This document shows, piece by piece, positions 1 through 12,951 of a DNA stretch of 64,000 bases (the first letter of the stretch is position 1; each line of letters starts with the position of its first letter). This DNA comes from Syngnathus acus (lineage: Eukaryota > Chordata > Actinopteri > Syngnathiformes > Syngnathidae). Under the pieces are notes generated by a model that saw only the letters and a list, made by a program, of their open reading frames with translations, was not told the DNA's origin and ran no database searches. Where the stretch lies: contig NC_051105.1 of NCBI RefSeq assembly GCF_901709675.1, positions 8,922,104 through 8,986,103 of the forward strand, written 5' to 3'. The position numbers and the translations under genes were made by a program.

Positions 1-2046
1 GTGCTTGACGGCCTCCTCCAGGCGACCGTCCTGACAAAATAGCTGCACCAGCTTCACGTTAACGTGCGCATCTCCTGGTCGTGCTGCCAGCTCAGCTTGA
101 AGGAGATCAAACAGTCGGTTCCAGCCCTGCTGACCTTGACGACTCAACAGACGCTCCTTCACAAATGGGAGGAGATAGAATGCATACCTTTAGTTACAAA
201 GGCCAGTAAAACCAGTTGGCTGAGAAGATAAAAATGTCTCACCTTCAGGTTGAAGACTGCTGGGTTCCCTGGCAACAATTTGGCAGCCTTGTCCACCCAA
301 AACTCAGCTCTGCTGTCGCTTTCCTCTTTGGCGACCAGTAACTCAGCCACCTTCAGCACCAGGTCTCTCTGGACCGGGTTCAAGTCCACAGAGCGCTGCA
401 GACACAGCACAAAGGACATTTAGACACACAATGACTCAGTGAATACACCAAGGTCAGCAAAATACAGATACACATCAGACTGGCCGTTTTTAAGAACAGA
501 ATGGCAGACATTCAGTTAGCAGCATCTCAGCTGGTACTAAAGCATTTACAAGTTAAAAGTTGGCAACAATTAAGAATGTGGGTAAATTTACACACATTTT
601 AACTCAATTCAAATGCTCTATTTGACAAAGAGACCACAGGGCACTAAACAAAACAATTTTTTAAAAAGAAGTAAAAGCACCACAGACTTCCTATTTCCTA
701 CTAGCAACCTCCATGGCCATCTTACCTTGTAGCATCCCACTGCCTTGTTGACGTCTCCCTCTCGCTCATAGAGCTGTCCGAGAAATTTGTGTGCTTTGGG
801 ATCCCTCTCTTGGACTTTGAGATACTCTGATACATGTCTAAGAAAACAAAATCAATATATTTAAAAAAGCACTGCCACTGCATTATTCAGTCCCCCCCCC
901 CCCCCCCACAACTCATACTTACCTTTTAGCCATTTCATACTCCTTGGCTTCAAAGTATAATTTAGCAAATAAAAATCCCTTGACAGGTCTCTGTAAATGA
1001 CAAACATTCAAAGAGATTTTGATTGAACAACAACCAAAGAAAATCGTTTTTTTCCCCCTTGGATGTCTGAGATATATTACAGTAGCTATAGCATAATTTC
1101 AGACAAGTAGATACTGTGATCCTTATCTTCTGTAAACACAAATACAAAACAAATAACCCGCCAAAATAAGGGTTTACGTCTACTACTGTGTTGAGTATCA
1201 ACGGAAGAAAAAAAAAAAAAAAAAAAGAACGAGTAACGTAAGTGATTCCTTTTGCACAATTTGTATTGTCTTTATTTCATCAGCGTTTACAACGCCATCA
1301 AAGTACAAAAAATGTGACATTTTGGATTGAAATCAGCCAATCACTATTTATACTATAATGAATGGCACATTTATTAACTTCATGTTGACCAGCACACAAA
1401 GACAATCGAATTTAGTTGATCTGAAATGATTAATTTATTACTATAATTTTTACTTAACTTCTGTGTGTGAAACAACATGCCCATATCACAGGTGAGTAAA
1501 TGTTTCACCACTTATAAGACTTCAGTTTCGTTTATTCTGCTTAACTTTCTTGATGAGTAATTCTGAAAAGGCCATCAAACACCAATCGAAGTGAACGGAT
1601 TACTTGTGTATCGTTCAAACTATGCTATATAATAAAACGGACACACTTGATCATTAACGACCCTTGTGGAAATGTTTTTAGTATGTCAAGACAAGCTAGG
1701 TAGCAATAGCTTAGCTTCTCTGGCCAGCCCACGCCGCGCGCCTTCTCGACATTCAAGGGGAGGGACACGGTTATCGTCATAACGCCGGTTAGCTAAAGCC
1801 ACTAGCACGCAAGGACTCGTAGAACTATCGATCTGTAGACCCCCCCAACTCAAGATTAGTTTGATTTTGTTTGTGACTCATTCGGTGTTTCTCTTGAGGC
1901 GAATTGACTTGAGATTCGGTGAAGAAGGAACGCAGTTAGCAATGGTAACATTAGCCGCCACCGGTTCCACTTACCTCTTTGAGTGAGGGAGACGACGTCT
2001 GCACGGAGGCCACATACCGGTCGACTTCAGCTTTACTTCGCCTCAT
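1..2046 (-). CDS. ranbp2: RANBP2 (Nup358), N-terminal exons, truncated by window edge
   Basis: RANBP2 is the giant E3 SUMO ligase and Ran-binding nucleoporin of the cytoplasmic filaments of the nuclear pore. Five coding exons are seen: 1975-2046, 923-990, 726-837, 243-395 and 1-156 (continues off the left edge). Phases join without a break. The start at 2046 gives MRRSKAEVDRYVASVQ, the family N-terminus. The following exons encode the TPR region (for example YLKVQERDPKAHKFLGQLYE and RSVDLNPVQRDLVLKVAELL), which anchors the protein at the pore. About 187 residues are visible of a protein that exceeds 3000 in vertebrates, so the Ran-binding, zinc-finger and cyclophilin parts lie outside. It lies downstream of lims1 in the same orientation, as in mammals. 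Identification is by N-terminal similarity to human RANBP2. Confidence 0.95.
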
Positions 2047-2310
2047 GTCTTCTCGAGTACAGGGCACTAAATAAGTTGGTAACGTTGTTGAGAATGGGGT
2101 TCGTCACCAATTACAAACGTGAACATTAAAAGAGTGATCACGCCGTCACATAACCCGCTCGTGATATTATTGCGCAGACTCGGCTAACGTCAAATGGTAG
2201 AAGCGTCACATGGGTGGAGCCCCGGCTCGAATCGGCCTGCCTGTCCAATCAGAGCAGAGTATACTGGTGACGCAGTTTCAGTTTTGAGAAGGGGCGGGGC
2301 TTAAGCGTCG
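2047..2310 (-). promoter_or_regulatory. ranbp2 promoter region
   Basis: Immediately upstream of the ranbp2 start is a GC-richer block. It holds a CCAAT box (2244-2249 on +, inverted for the gene) and a GC box (ggggcggggc, 2291-2300). No TATA box is evident. This fits a housekeeping-type promoter. The exact transcription start cannot be read from sequence. Confidence 0.45.
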
Positions 2311-2461
2311 TGAGAACTGAATGCTTGAAGTTGGCCACTGTTTAAATGTCGAATGGGGAAAGTTTTATTTTGCATTTAAGAACTCCACAAGTCCTTGTGG
2401 GCTTTCTTAAAATTGTTTACAATGGTTCAGGTTCCACATGAAACTTTTACGGCGAACTGAA

Positions 2462-3422
2462 TTTATTATTAAATTTCACATTTATATCCACAAAAACAAT
2501 ACAAAAACACTACAACATCACACGTAATTTAAATACATGTTTATTATGCTGAGCTGACCGATTTTTTCCATAGAATGAATAACTGCATTATGGTTTATAC
2601 ATTTTGGCATGTTTATGTGATTACCAAGCAATGTGAAGCAAAAAATATGACGCATCACCTCAGTGCCTCTTGTAGCTGAATTACAAATAAATGGCGACAT
2701 AAATGTACTTTACCGTGGAATATTTGAAATGATCTGGCATCAGGTGTTTCTTAAATTCAGAACAAAAACACAGGGCTCGTGTTTTTGCTACACTATGGAA
2801 TGTGTAATTACATATAATGAGTGGAAGATATTTTCTTTTGAGGGCAAAATACAGTGCAGAATAAGAAGATTGGACAGTTGCCTTTGTTTTTTGAGTCTGG
2901 AGGAAGTTGGTGTAAGAGGATAATTTTGCTTGGATTACAAACAGTGGCGACACATGTTTAACACCACACGCAAATGCCACCATTCATAACTGTAACATAA
3001 CAGTTGCTCTGAAAAATAACAGCTGGCCTTTAAATAGACAAATGCACCAATACATTCTGCATTCTATCCTTAACACAAGAGAACAACAAACTTGAAGCGA
3101 AAACACACATTTACAATACATAAAATAGTGATAATAACAAAAAGTAAATAATTCATATACTATACGCATTCAAAAAACGTGGGGCTTGCTCTTTAATATG
3201 CTCGAGCATCAGTAACAGAATCGATCCCTTGCAATGTGTTTTAGTTAAATAGCAGTGTAAAAAGGAAGCTAAGTGAAAGGTTCTTTTGAGCCGCACATGA
3301 CACGTGCACACACACAATACCTGTCTGACAGAGTCTGGCCCATTAAATGACACTCAATGCTGAGCAGTTCTACATAGAAAGACTCAATGTGCACGTGTCG
3401 GGTGTTTACGTGAACGCCGTGT
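2462..3422 (-). other. lims1 3' UTR candidate with poly(A) signal
   Basis: The stretch between the lims1 stop and the ranbp2 promoter has no convincing coding sequence. Read on the minus strand, AATAAA signals occur at 2462-2467 and near 2535, giving a 3' UTR of about 0.9-1 kb. Open frames here (for example 2663-2983) overlap on both strands and resemble no family I know. Confidence 0.4.
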
Positions 3423-3537
3423 TTACTTCCTTGCGACGGTTTCCGATAACTTCTTCAGTCTCTTCTTCAGCTCCAGTGGAAATTTCTCATAGCACTTCTT
3501 GCACACTGGCTTCATGTCAAACTCCACAAACTTGTTC
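3423..3537 (-). CDS. lims1: lims1 terminal exon, canonical (second half of LIM5)
   Basis: This 115-nt coding part starts one base into a lysine codon and reads [20 protein letters not shown], then a basic tail ending in SETVARK and TAA. It matches the human LIMS1 C-terminus ([20 protein letters not shown]). The acceptor is the cacag just above 3537. Its CKKC pair completes the second zinc site of LIM5. Confidence 0.93.
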
Positions 3538-6500
3538 CTGTGAGGTAAACATGGAAATTGAAATGATTCATTTCACTCATGTAACATGTCAGATTTGTTT
3601 GTCCTCTGATGATGCTAAGTTTACTTGAGTAACTTCTTTACACATGTACAAAGAAGTCCTATTCTGTGTCAAGTGTCGTTAATTCGATTAACTCTGGGAT
3701 TCCACCCACACTGAGCAGATAATCGCTGGCTGGACAAGGCACGTGTCAAACTTAGCGATGGCGGCACTTTGCTAGCATTTCAACAGCGTACGCAAGAAAA
3801 GCTGCCGGAAGTGATTAAGGCTTTACCCTCTGGACCCAGACAGAACACGAGCCCCGTAAAACAAAGCGATCCCTTCAAAATGTCGCTGATCCGACTTCCC
3901 TGTTTGCATAGCATAGAGATTTCCAAAGAAGCTAAATGGAAAACCTAAAGCGTACAAGTAAAAGGCACACATGCATTTTGCTTTGTCATAATTGTCACAA
4001 TAAGACTTTTCTGAACAAGTAGAATAAAATGAATGGGAGTAGCAGGATTGGCAACATAAAAGACAGAAAGAGGGAAGAGAACTGACCAAGAGAAGAACAG
4101 TAGAAGTGTGGAGAAGGAAACGAGAGAGGTTCACAGACACATGGGTATCAACGGTTTCTTCTTTTTATCCTTGGAGTCGCGTTCCCGCTTCGACAACCGG
4201 CGTTTGATGTCGTCCGGTAGACGTTCATAGCAGTGCTTACACACCGGCTTCAAGTCCACTTCCACAAATTTATCCCTGACAGAGCAAGGACGGGGGATTT
4301 TCCAACAGACGGGAAGAACGAGACGACAGGAAAGAAAGAAGAGAAGAAGCAGAGGTACAATAATAATGGAAGTAATAAAACGTAGGAGTAAAGTCCACAC
4401 AAGATCAGAGGTTGAGGCCAAACGTAATGTCACTTACTTGAGGGTGAGCTTGGTGTTGCAAGTGGAGCAAGCAAAACAGTTGACGCACCAGGCCTTGTTG
4501 AGGGCTGACACCACTGAGAACACGAGGGAAGCAACATGAAAACAACGATCGCATTACTTCAACGGACGCAGATCGGAAACAAACATAAAAGTCCTCTCAC
4601 CATCTCCTTCTATAACACGATTGCAGTGGTAGCAGACATCTCCAAACAGCTGAAAGTGACATTATGACGTTAGCAATGCTGCGGCAACATATGTTAATCA
4701 AAATAATCACAAAACACAACTCGGAAGCTGCACTCTTTGCGTGTTTTACAAAACACAGCATTCAGATCCCATGCCAGCTTAGACTTGAGCTTTAAACATG
4801 CAGACCTTTTGTTATTGTAAAGATTTCTTCTGCACAATGCTTCCAAGACCTACAAGTGCCTTTTTGAAGTTTGATTGCTCTTTTTAATACTCCATGTTAA
4901 AAAAAACTAATAATAAACTAAAGTGAAGTATTTCAAAACAAACTCTCAAATCTGCTCTAAAAAAACCCAATTAAAATTAACCAAATAAAAAAAAAAAAAA
5001 TCATAGATGAGATTATTTTATCATTTAAATGCTTCAGTTTGCATATTATACAAAAGGAGAAGACTCGCAACCATCTACAGTAGACCAAAATTCTCAAGAG
5101 CTTACACAATTACAGCCACCTAGTGGCAATCCTTTTTTTTGTTGCTTAAAAAGAAATAGCAATCTAGTATTAGCTTTATTTCTCGACGTGTCGAATGTAT
5201 ACAATTCATCACATATTTGTATCACCTGGTTGTAGTGTGTTTCACAGTAGGCCAGGCCCTTGCGTTCGTAGTGGCGGTGTCCCAGGAAGGGTTTCTCACA
5301 CTTAGCACACACAAAATGCTGCAAACACGGCCAAGGGCAAGCGCACACAGTTAGTTCTGCAACAAAGTTAGATCAAGACTTTTTTTTTAAGCCGACATCA
5401 CAGTTCAGATCAGTTCACCTGTCCTTGTGTTGTTTCAAAATAGTGAGAGAATGGAGAGAGAGAGAAGGGATGAGGACAGCGTAGACGAGTAGCAGACAAA
5501 AAGCAGGGGAAAAGCCAACAAAGCGGTTTTAAGAGCAAACGGAAACGCAGATCTTTCCATTTTGTTATACTTTACGTACAAGACCTAATCATCAACAATA
5601 TTAGCGCAGCCCTTTTAGAGAAACCAGGCAAAGCTCCTCGCTGCAGTGGAAACATCAGACCAAGTGTTCAAACCCTCACCATGTCAAAATGTGTCTCGCA
5701 ATAAGCTCGGCCATCCCGCTCATAAAACGGATGGCCCTGAAAGGGTCGCTCACACAAAGTGCAGACGTGGTGCTGGGTGTGGAGGAAGGAAGACAGCAAA
5801 ACAGCCATAAAGAGTGACGAAATGAGCGGATTTGAGTAATGTGGAAAAACAGAGAAGACACTAGAGCGAGAATCTGATGGTGTGGGATAAAGTGCACCTA
5901 ACTGAGGAAATAGCAGAATCAATTACATTCATCTTAAAAAACATCATCAACTTTTTTGTGGTATTATAAAATATACAAATAAGTCAGACCTCCACATGCC
6001 ACTGCTTGCCCATGGCATTGACCACGCGGCCCTCAATGGGTCTCCTGCAGGCCCCGCAGATGGGGACGCCCATCTTGTCGTGGCAGGGCAAACAGTAAAG
6101 CTCACCCTTCAACTCCCTGGCATCAGCAGTCAGTTCCTTTCTGCAGATGGGAAAGGGGGGGTCAATGTTCTCATTTGTGATCGCACTTTATGGACTCCCG
6201 ATCCTTACCCGCAGTTGTTGCAGTTGAAATGATCGGGGTGGTAGGGGTCATTCTTGAACAGAAGGGGCTGCTCTTCAATGATGGCGTGACACTTTTGGCA
6301 GATATACTTGCCCAGACCACGCGCTTTCTCTCTGTTGTGACACGGACGACACAGGTGCCTGAAAGACGGGGAAAGTAGCGACAGAACGTTACGAACTGCA
6401 ATGCCAATACCGTAATCACTTAAGGTCAAACAGACCTGCCGGCGTTCTTGACAAATCCAACATCGGCAAGCACGGCCTGGCAGATGTCGCAGCAGAAACA

Positions 6501-9500
6501 TTCGGGGTGCCAGCTGTTGTTCATGGCCTTTATGACGCGGCCAATGATGAACTCACCTGAGACGGGAACATGATGAGTTTGTTGGTCATAAAAACGGTCT
6601 CGTGTGTTTCCTTACACTTACCACATTGGTGGCAGCACGGAGCAAAGAGCATCTGGAAGTCATGTTCACAATATTTCCTGTCTTCAAACTGTAAACAAGA
6701 CATGAGTACAGAGTGATAAGAATACTATTAATAACAATAACAACAACAATAATAATAATATGGTTGACAAAATCTGAACTCAACTGTAGATTTACCTCAT
6801 AGAAGAGCCCCTCTGGGAATTGTTGGAAACACTGGGCGCACACAAAGCACTGCTCATGGTAAAGTTCTCCGTTACTGTTCACTATCTTCTCTGCTGGAGC
6901 AAAGCCACTCTTGCAGCGCTCACACATGGCATTGGCCAGGGCGTTGGCCATGTTGCTAAAGGACAAAACAAAATTGAGATTGTTAGGGAGTATACTGTCA
7001 TGATTGGAATGGAGAAAAGATGATAACAGTGACTGGAATAGGTCATTATGCAGAGCTGAAAGTATTATTTCAAGACATCAAAGAACTGCACCACTCATGA
7101 GTTTTACTCCTAATAAGATTCATGAAAAATATGACAGATAAATTGAGAATAAGATCAGAAATTATGATGTCTCGGGGGGGAAAAAAAAAAAGAAAATGAA
7201 TCAGACACTTAAGAGAATCCAAGCTAACTAGACAAATAATTAACAGCGATGAAAACATGACCTCCTCGGCATATTTTGTTACTGGACTAGGTGAGGCTGA
7301 CTCACCGCTGTCACATTTTGGGTGGGGAGAAGATTATTATAGAAGATTGGTAATATTTAGCAGCGATAACTCTGGGAGTCAATTTTAATAGGCATTTTTG
7401 TAAAAACATTAAATGGTCCCACCCAGAGTCAGTTGGGATACGCTTCACGCTTAAACAACAGTATTTTACAATATTGCAGTTCAATAGTACTGGTTGCGGT
7501 TCAAATCTAACAGAAAGTAAATTTTCTCACAATTTATTCAATGTTACCAGACATTTTGTTGAAATTTACATTTTCAAACCCCAAGCAGGATGACTTCATG
7601 TCCTCAGTTGGTAAATATAACATTTATATTTAGCCTTCATGTCATTCATGGACACATACTCAGGATACCGACTGGCATTTTCTAGTTTGCGTAATCACTC
7701 CTCCCCTTGGCACAAAAATAGCTTACTCTCTGTTAGCTCGTGCAGCGTTTGGCACCATCCCTGCACAAATAACCTCGAATAAATCCAAGAAGTCAGTTAA
7801 ACCCAGTTTGTTTATAATATAAAAATTCTTCACATTCTGTAACAGCGCAAGGTTGCGGCAAACGGGGCAGCGCCGTATCAGTTTTTGTAAAGACAGAATG
7901 TTCCTGACGCACCTCTAACGAGTCATACGGCGTTTCAGCATGTCAGTCAACAACATGTAATATTTGCTACTTGTGATTAAAAATCCATTGTGTACTCATC
8001 CTTTCTGTACTTACAAGCGTGCATAAAAATCACAAAACTCCTTATAGACTTTGACATCACTCTTTCGCCTCTGGGACCTGGACACCAGGACTTCTGCTTC
8101 TCCTCCATCCTCATCCTGAACCCTTTGATGGTATCCGTTCATCTCCCTATGTGGATTGTAGTCCAAGACCTCTCCATCCTCAGGTATGGATGGCGGTACA
8201 GCACGGCCGGTCATCTCTGCGCTCTTGACCAGGTCCAAAACTTTGCTCTAGTTTCAAAGTTTCCTGCTCGGCAAATCCAGCGATCGGTTGGAGCAGGAAT
8301 CCAGAAAAGCAAGTGGGAAACTAACGGACCCACTCATCGGACTGTAATGGGTGTAGTCTTTCCCTCGTCTGCATGTAAGTACACACACCCACTCACTCGG
8401 TCTTTCCCACATCGACAAGATCTCTTTTTTCAGTCGCGCACACACAAACACACACACATGCACACACGTACACAAAGACACAGTCTCCTGCCTGTCGAGC
8501 TCGCTATCTATTCTTGGACCGGCTACTGAAATGAAGACACTTGGCTGCTGAGCGGGGTCACACATTCATGCGCACCTATGCATATGTATACTAACACACA
8601 AACGTGTAATTCACAAATAGGGTTGAAACTGTCACATTTTTACAAATCAAATATTCAACTTATTATCCATTCAGTCAATCGTATACAAATACACAAAAAT
8701 GTAAATGTGAGGTAGAGATATTTTTTTCCCCTTTTGGTATTCAACTAGTTTCGTATCTGTGACTTTGAGTGTGTATGGCTTTAAAAGGCAGGGCCTGGCC
8801 TGGTGAGTGACGTGGGTGCCGGCGAATGACAATGACGAACTAGCTAACCCGCTAGCCATTCGATGTGTTGAATGACTCAGCAGCATGACTTGTGGCCAAT
8901 AGCGTCAAGTGTGAACGTGTCTATTAGGTTTTTTAATCTATTCAACTAAAAACTGTACAATTCGTACAAAGGTAAAAAAAAAAAGGTAAAGACCCAATGA
9001 TTGTCACACACACAAACTAAAGTGCATTAGATTTTGTACAAAACGTGTGCTGATATGTTTCTGTATCCTGTAAGGATTAGAAGGGTCTACTTAGTGCATT
9101 TTTATTGTTTGTAAAATGAGCCTCCTAGAGCTCCTAACATGACTTCATCTTTCTACAAATAGACACCCAGTGAACCCTCATCTCCAAACAAGGTGCTGGC
9201 AGCTGCTTTTATGTGCGTGTTTCTGTGTGAGAGTAGGAGAAGGGGGGCACTGCATACACGTAACATATGATTCCACAGCTGTATTTGTTTCCACGAGTAA
9301 GACTCAGCGTCATCTATTCAGAGGTGTGCTTTGACAATCATGTAACATGAATGAACAATAAACCCAAAGATTTCTCCAGGCACAACAAACTTATCAGTAC
9401 CTTCCCAAAACAGAATAATGAATGCAGAAAAGTCACCTGTCTCAGTTTGGGCTATGGAAAGACGGGGAAATCTAATCAGCGAGAGGAGGAAACACACACT

Positions 9501-12500
9501 AGCCTTCCTCCTGATTACAGTACAGCCACCGGCACAATGATGCAAAGTGTACCACCCTTATTGCAAAGAAGGTTATTAATGGAAGAACCTGCTGTATCAG
9601 ATTTTCCTACATCTCTGCAGTACAGATTGTGTTTTACTTTTCATGTTTGCTCCTTATTATGTAGCCTGCAGCACTTTTCTACAGCTGGTATGTTTTTTTA
9701 GGACTTCCCTGAGGGTTCTCACGTGTCAACAGCCATTTCAGAGACAAGAAAAACTTAACGCCCCAGGTTGTGAATTTCTAAAAACAATTCCTTGGTCTGT
9801 AACAGCGTTTGCAAATCATTTGCTCCGTCTGTAGCCACTTTTCTGTCAGTGCAGTTTAGCTTAGCTCAATATTTTATTTTATTTTGAAATAACTCCTGAA
9901 TGAGTGCCAAGCAAGCAGACACAGGTGGAAAAATGTATCGCACGCCTTGCTAACGTAAACATGTACAGTGTCAACAGAAACCATAGCAACAAAGACTCCA
10001 GCAGCTTGGGAAGCGTAAGTGTATGCACACACCCACCCAAACAAACACACGCACACACACACACACCACCCACTTTGACCTGCACTATCTCAAGTCCCAC
10101 TTGAGTCCACACAGCAACAAAGAACACAAACAGGGCACTTACAAGCGACAGTAACAGTTACAGTGTTAGCACTGTTGCATTGAAATAATCTCATTATTTG
10201 ACTTTCACGGACAGATATTATTTAATCCCATTCTTGCGGTTAAATTTTGTTGCGGTGCGCAAAAGCTCTACTTTTAGATGCCATGAAATGATGTCACACT
10301 GGAAAGGTTATATTGTGCATATTAGCAGGTCATTTTGTACACCGGCACAAAGTTCATTTGACTTGACCCGGGGACACCTCTTAAGACAGAGCTCCCCTCT
10401 TTTGTGTCGACATTCTTCACATTACAACATTCCTGCAACCACTTGAAAAGGGGAAGGAAGGACTGATGTTGATGTATGGTCACGCCGCAATTCCACATGC
10501 TGTGTGCCGTCCTCCTCATCTCAAAGGAATGAAATGCTTTACTCTGCAAAAGTCTTGATTAATCAAAGTCTGTCAATACATTTTCTCTGAAAGACAACAA
10601 TCAGAGTCTGATACCAAAAGTAAGTAAAGTCCAAAGGCTCAGATAATGGCCAATTATTGATCGGGACAAAGAACTAATTACATTTTCAGTCAAAATCTCC
10701 CTAAAAATTGGGGCAGAGGGAATGGAAATAATTAATCTTCCATTTTCCAAGCCAAGCGCCATCAGGACTAATCCTAATTCTTGTGACAGAGCAAAGCAAC
10801 CTTATGAATCATTCAAACCTGCTGCTAGTCCTTTCCTTCATTCCAATGTGTCCCTGATTGCACAACAATAGTTACCAAACTTCAACACAGATCTAATTGA
10901 CTAAAATTGATTCATGCATGAGGAGAGTAACTGGAACCTCAGTCAAGTCTGTAAAAACGCTTCACAAAAAACGTGAAACCCACCTGAACCCATCCCCAAG
11001 CAGACCACAGCTGTCTGGTCTCTCTTGTCTTCGCCTGTACAAGCCTGAATTTGACAACGCCTTGAGTTTCAAAGAGTTCATCGCCCCCGCCAACTTCCGC
11101 CGTCCTTTCCTCGTTTGCTGAGAGCGCACGATCCACCGGGCCAGAAATGCGGCGGAGAAAGTCTGTGTGTTCAGGCTTGTCCCGAATAAAAAGATTAGGC
11201 TGGTGCGGCTCAAGCCCCTTTTCGAACTGACACACCTCCAGGGCACGCGGTCTTAAGGAAGGACGTGTAGAGGTGTGGTAGGAGCGCCCGCACACCTATC
11301 GACTCTCTCTGACCGCCTTCTGCAGGTAGAAGGAACGCGTCTGAGTGGAGAAGAGGAGGGGGACAAAGGGCATTCTGGCCTTCGCCTCCGCTGTCTATTT
11401 GCCGCCTACTACTCACTCGCTCATTCTTGGGAAAATAACAAGCCAAGGATGCCAGCAGAGAACCACATTAGCAACAGACACAAAATGTCTTTTTGTTTTT
11501 TAAATTGAAAAATCTAACCTATGCTTGGTAATTAAAATTGTTTAAGCAGCCTGTTGACAGGAAGGCATTTGACAGTTTCTTGATTATATTAGGTAGTTGA
11601 TAGTAGAATGTATCTGTATTCAATGTTTTTCAAGTCTCTTGATGCTTATGACATGTTGAGCACAATATTGCCGCTTGGAGGAGTAATTAACAAGCAATTT
11701 TTTGATTATCATTATGCATTTTACAAAATGTCTTGGTATGTTGATAATTAGGAATCACAGAGGTTACACTGCTTAATTAGAGTCACTGGGAATAAAGTGG
11801 ATTTATAGTACATAGTAAACTGAAAGACTGTATCGACATCTCAGGCACGACACAAGTGGACAAATTGGATTACCTTTTTAGTCCACTAGGTGGTGCTAAT
11901 GCATCACTTGAAAATAAGCAGAGGACGTGGAGGAGTTGGGCAAACTGAAACCAAATATGGTAACACAGGAAGCCCTAAACGAGAACATACACGCTCCACA
12001 AATGCTTAAATTGAACAATACCCTGCAAACATATTTTTAAGGCAAATGAAAATTCTGCTTTATATATTGCCGTGCAATTGTTTTTATTTGAATGCCCTCA
12101 TGATCTGAATTCATTTTCTTTCCCTCAGCCGTCACAATAAGCTACTGAAATATGAGAATGCCACCAAATGAATAATTCATGACAGTGTTGACTGCAAACA
12201 AGACACTTTTCCTAAAGACAAAAAATAAATCAAACCGGTAGGAAAATTGCTTCTCTGACATTTATTATGTGATATTCTGGTGAATATCACAGTCAGCTGT
12301 TATGAGATGAAGTGGTTCAGTTTCAGTAACATTTACAAAATGTTGTTAAATTTCAACACAAAGCTGTACATCGACATCATTTTAAAATCATTCTCAAGTT
12401 TTTCGGATTTACTGATGATAACGTAAATGAAGCTATCGATTAAAGTATAAACTGAATGGATTGTTAGAAACAACCTCACTGCCACCGTGTGGACAAAGAA

Positions 12501-12920
12501 GGTACAACAGCATTTCTGCTTGATTACAACTTGGGAAAAATAAACATTTATTGTCTCAAAACGTCTTTCAAATCGGGCTGAGAGAAACAAAAGCCCCAAA
12601 AGGATTTGATATGAAGTCCTGCAATGACTCACTCACAACAGGAATTACACAATGGAGCTCAAAGAAATCTATAGGGTAAAATCGTTTCGGATGTATACTG
12701 CCAGTGCCAATACAATGCCAATAAGCTAACAATTGAATGGACTTCTTTGGGGGGAAAAAAACAACACCCAACAAAATCATAATAAGTATCGGCCTCTTAC
12801 CAGTGTGCTATGTCAGGCAAGAATGAGGTTCATTCAAGTTCCTTATGCTGTTACTGCAAACATGACCGCTTCTATCTCATGGCCACATCACTTCCTGTGT
12901 GTGTGCATGCATGCGTGTGT

Positions 12921-12951
<31 letters not shown>

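Noticed and set aside
4131-4140. C-terminal PMCL of the alternative lims1 tail considered as a prenylation box
   Set aside because: The cysteine is second from the end, not fourth, so it is not a CAAX motif.
6171-6419. Open frames overlapping lims1 exons in shifted frames
   Set aside because: Shadows of the LIM3 exon 6209-6358, whose true frame is fixed by the zinc ligands and splice phases.
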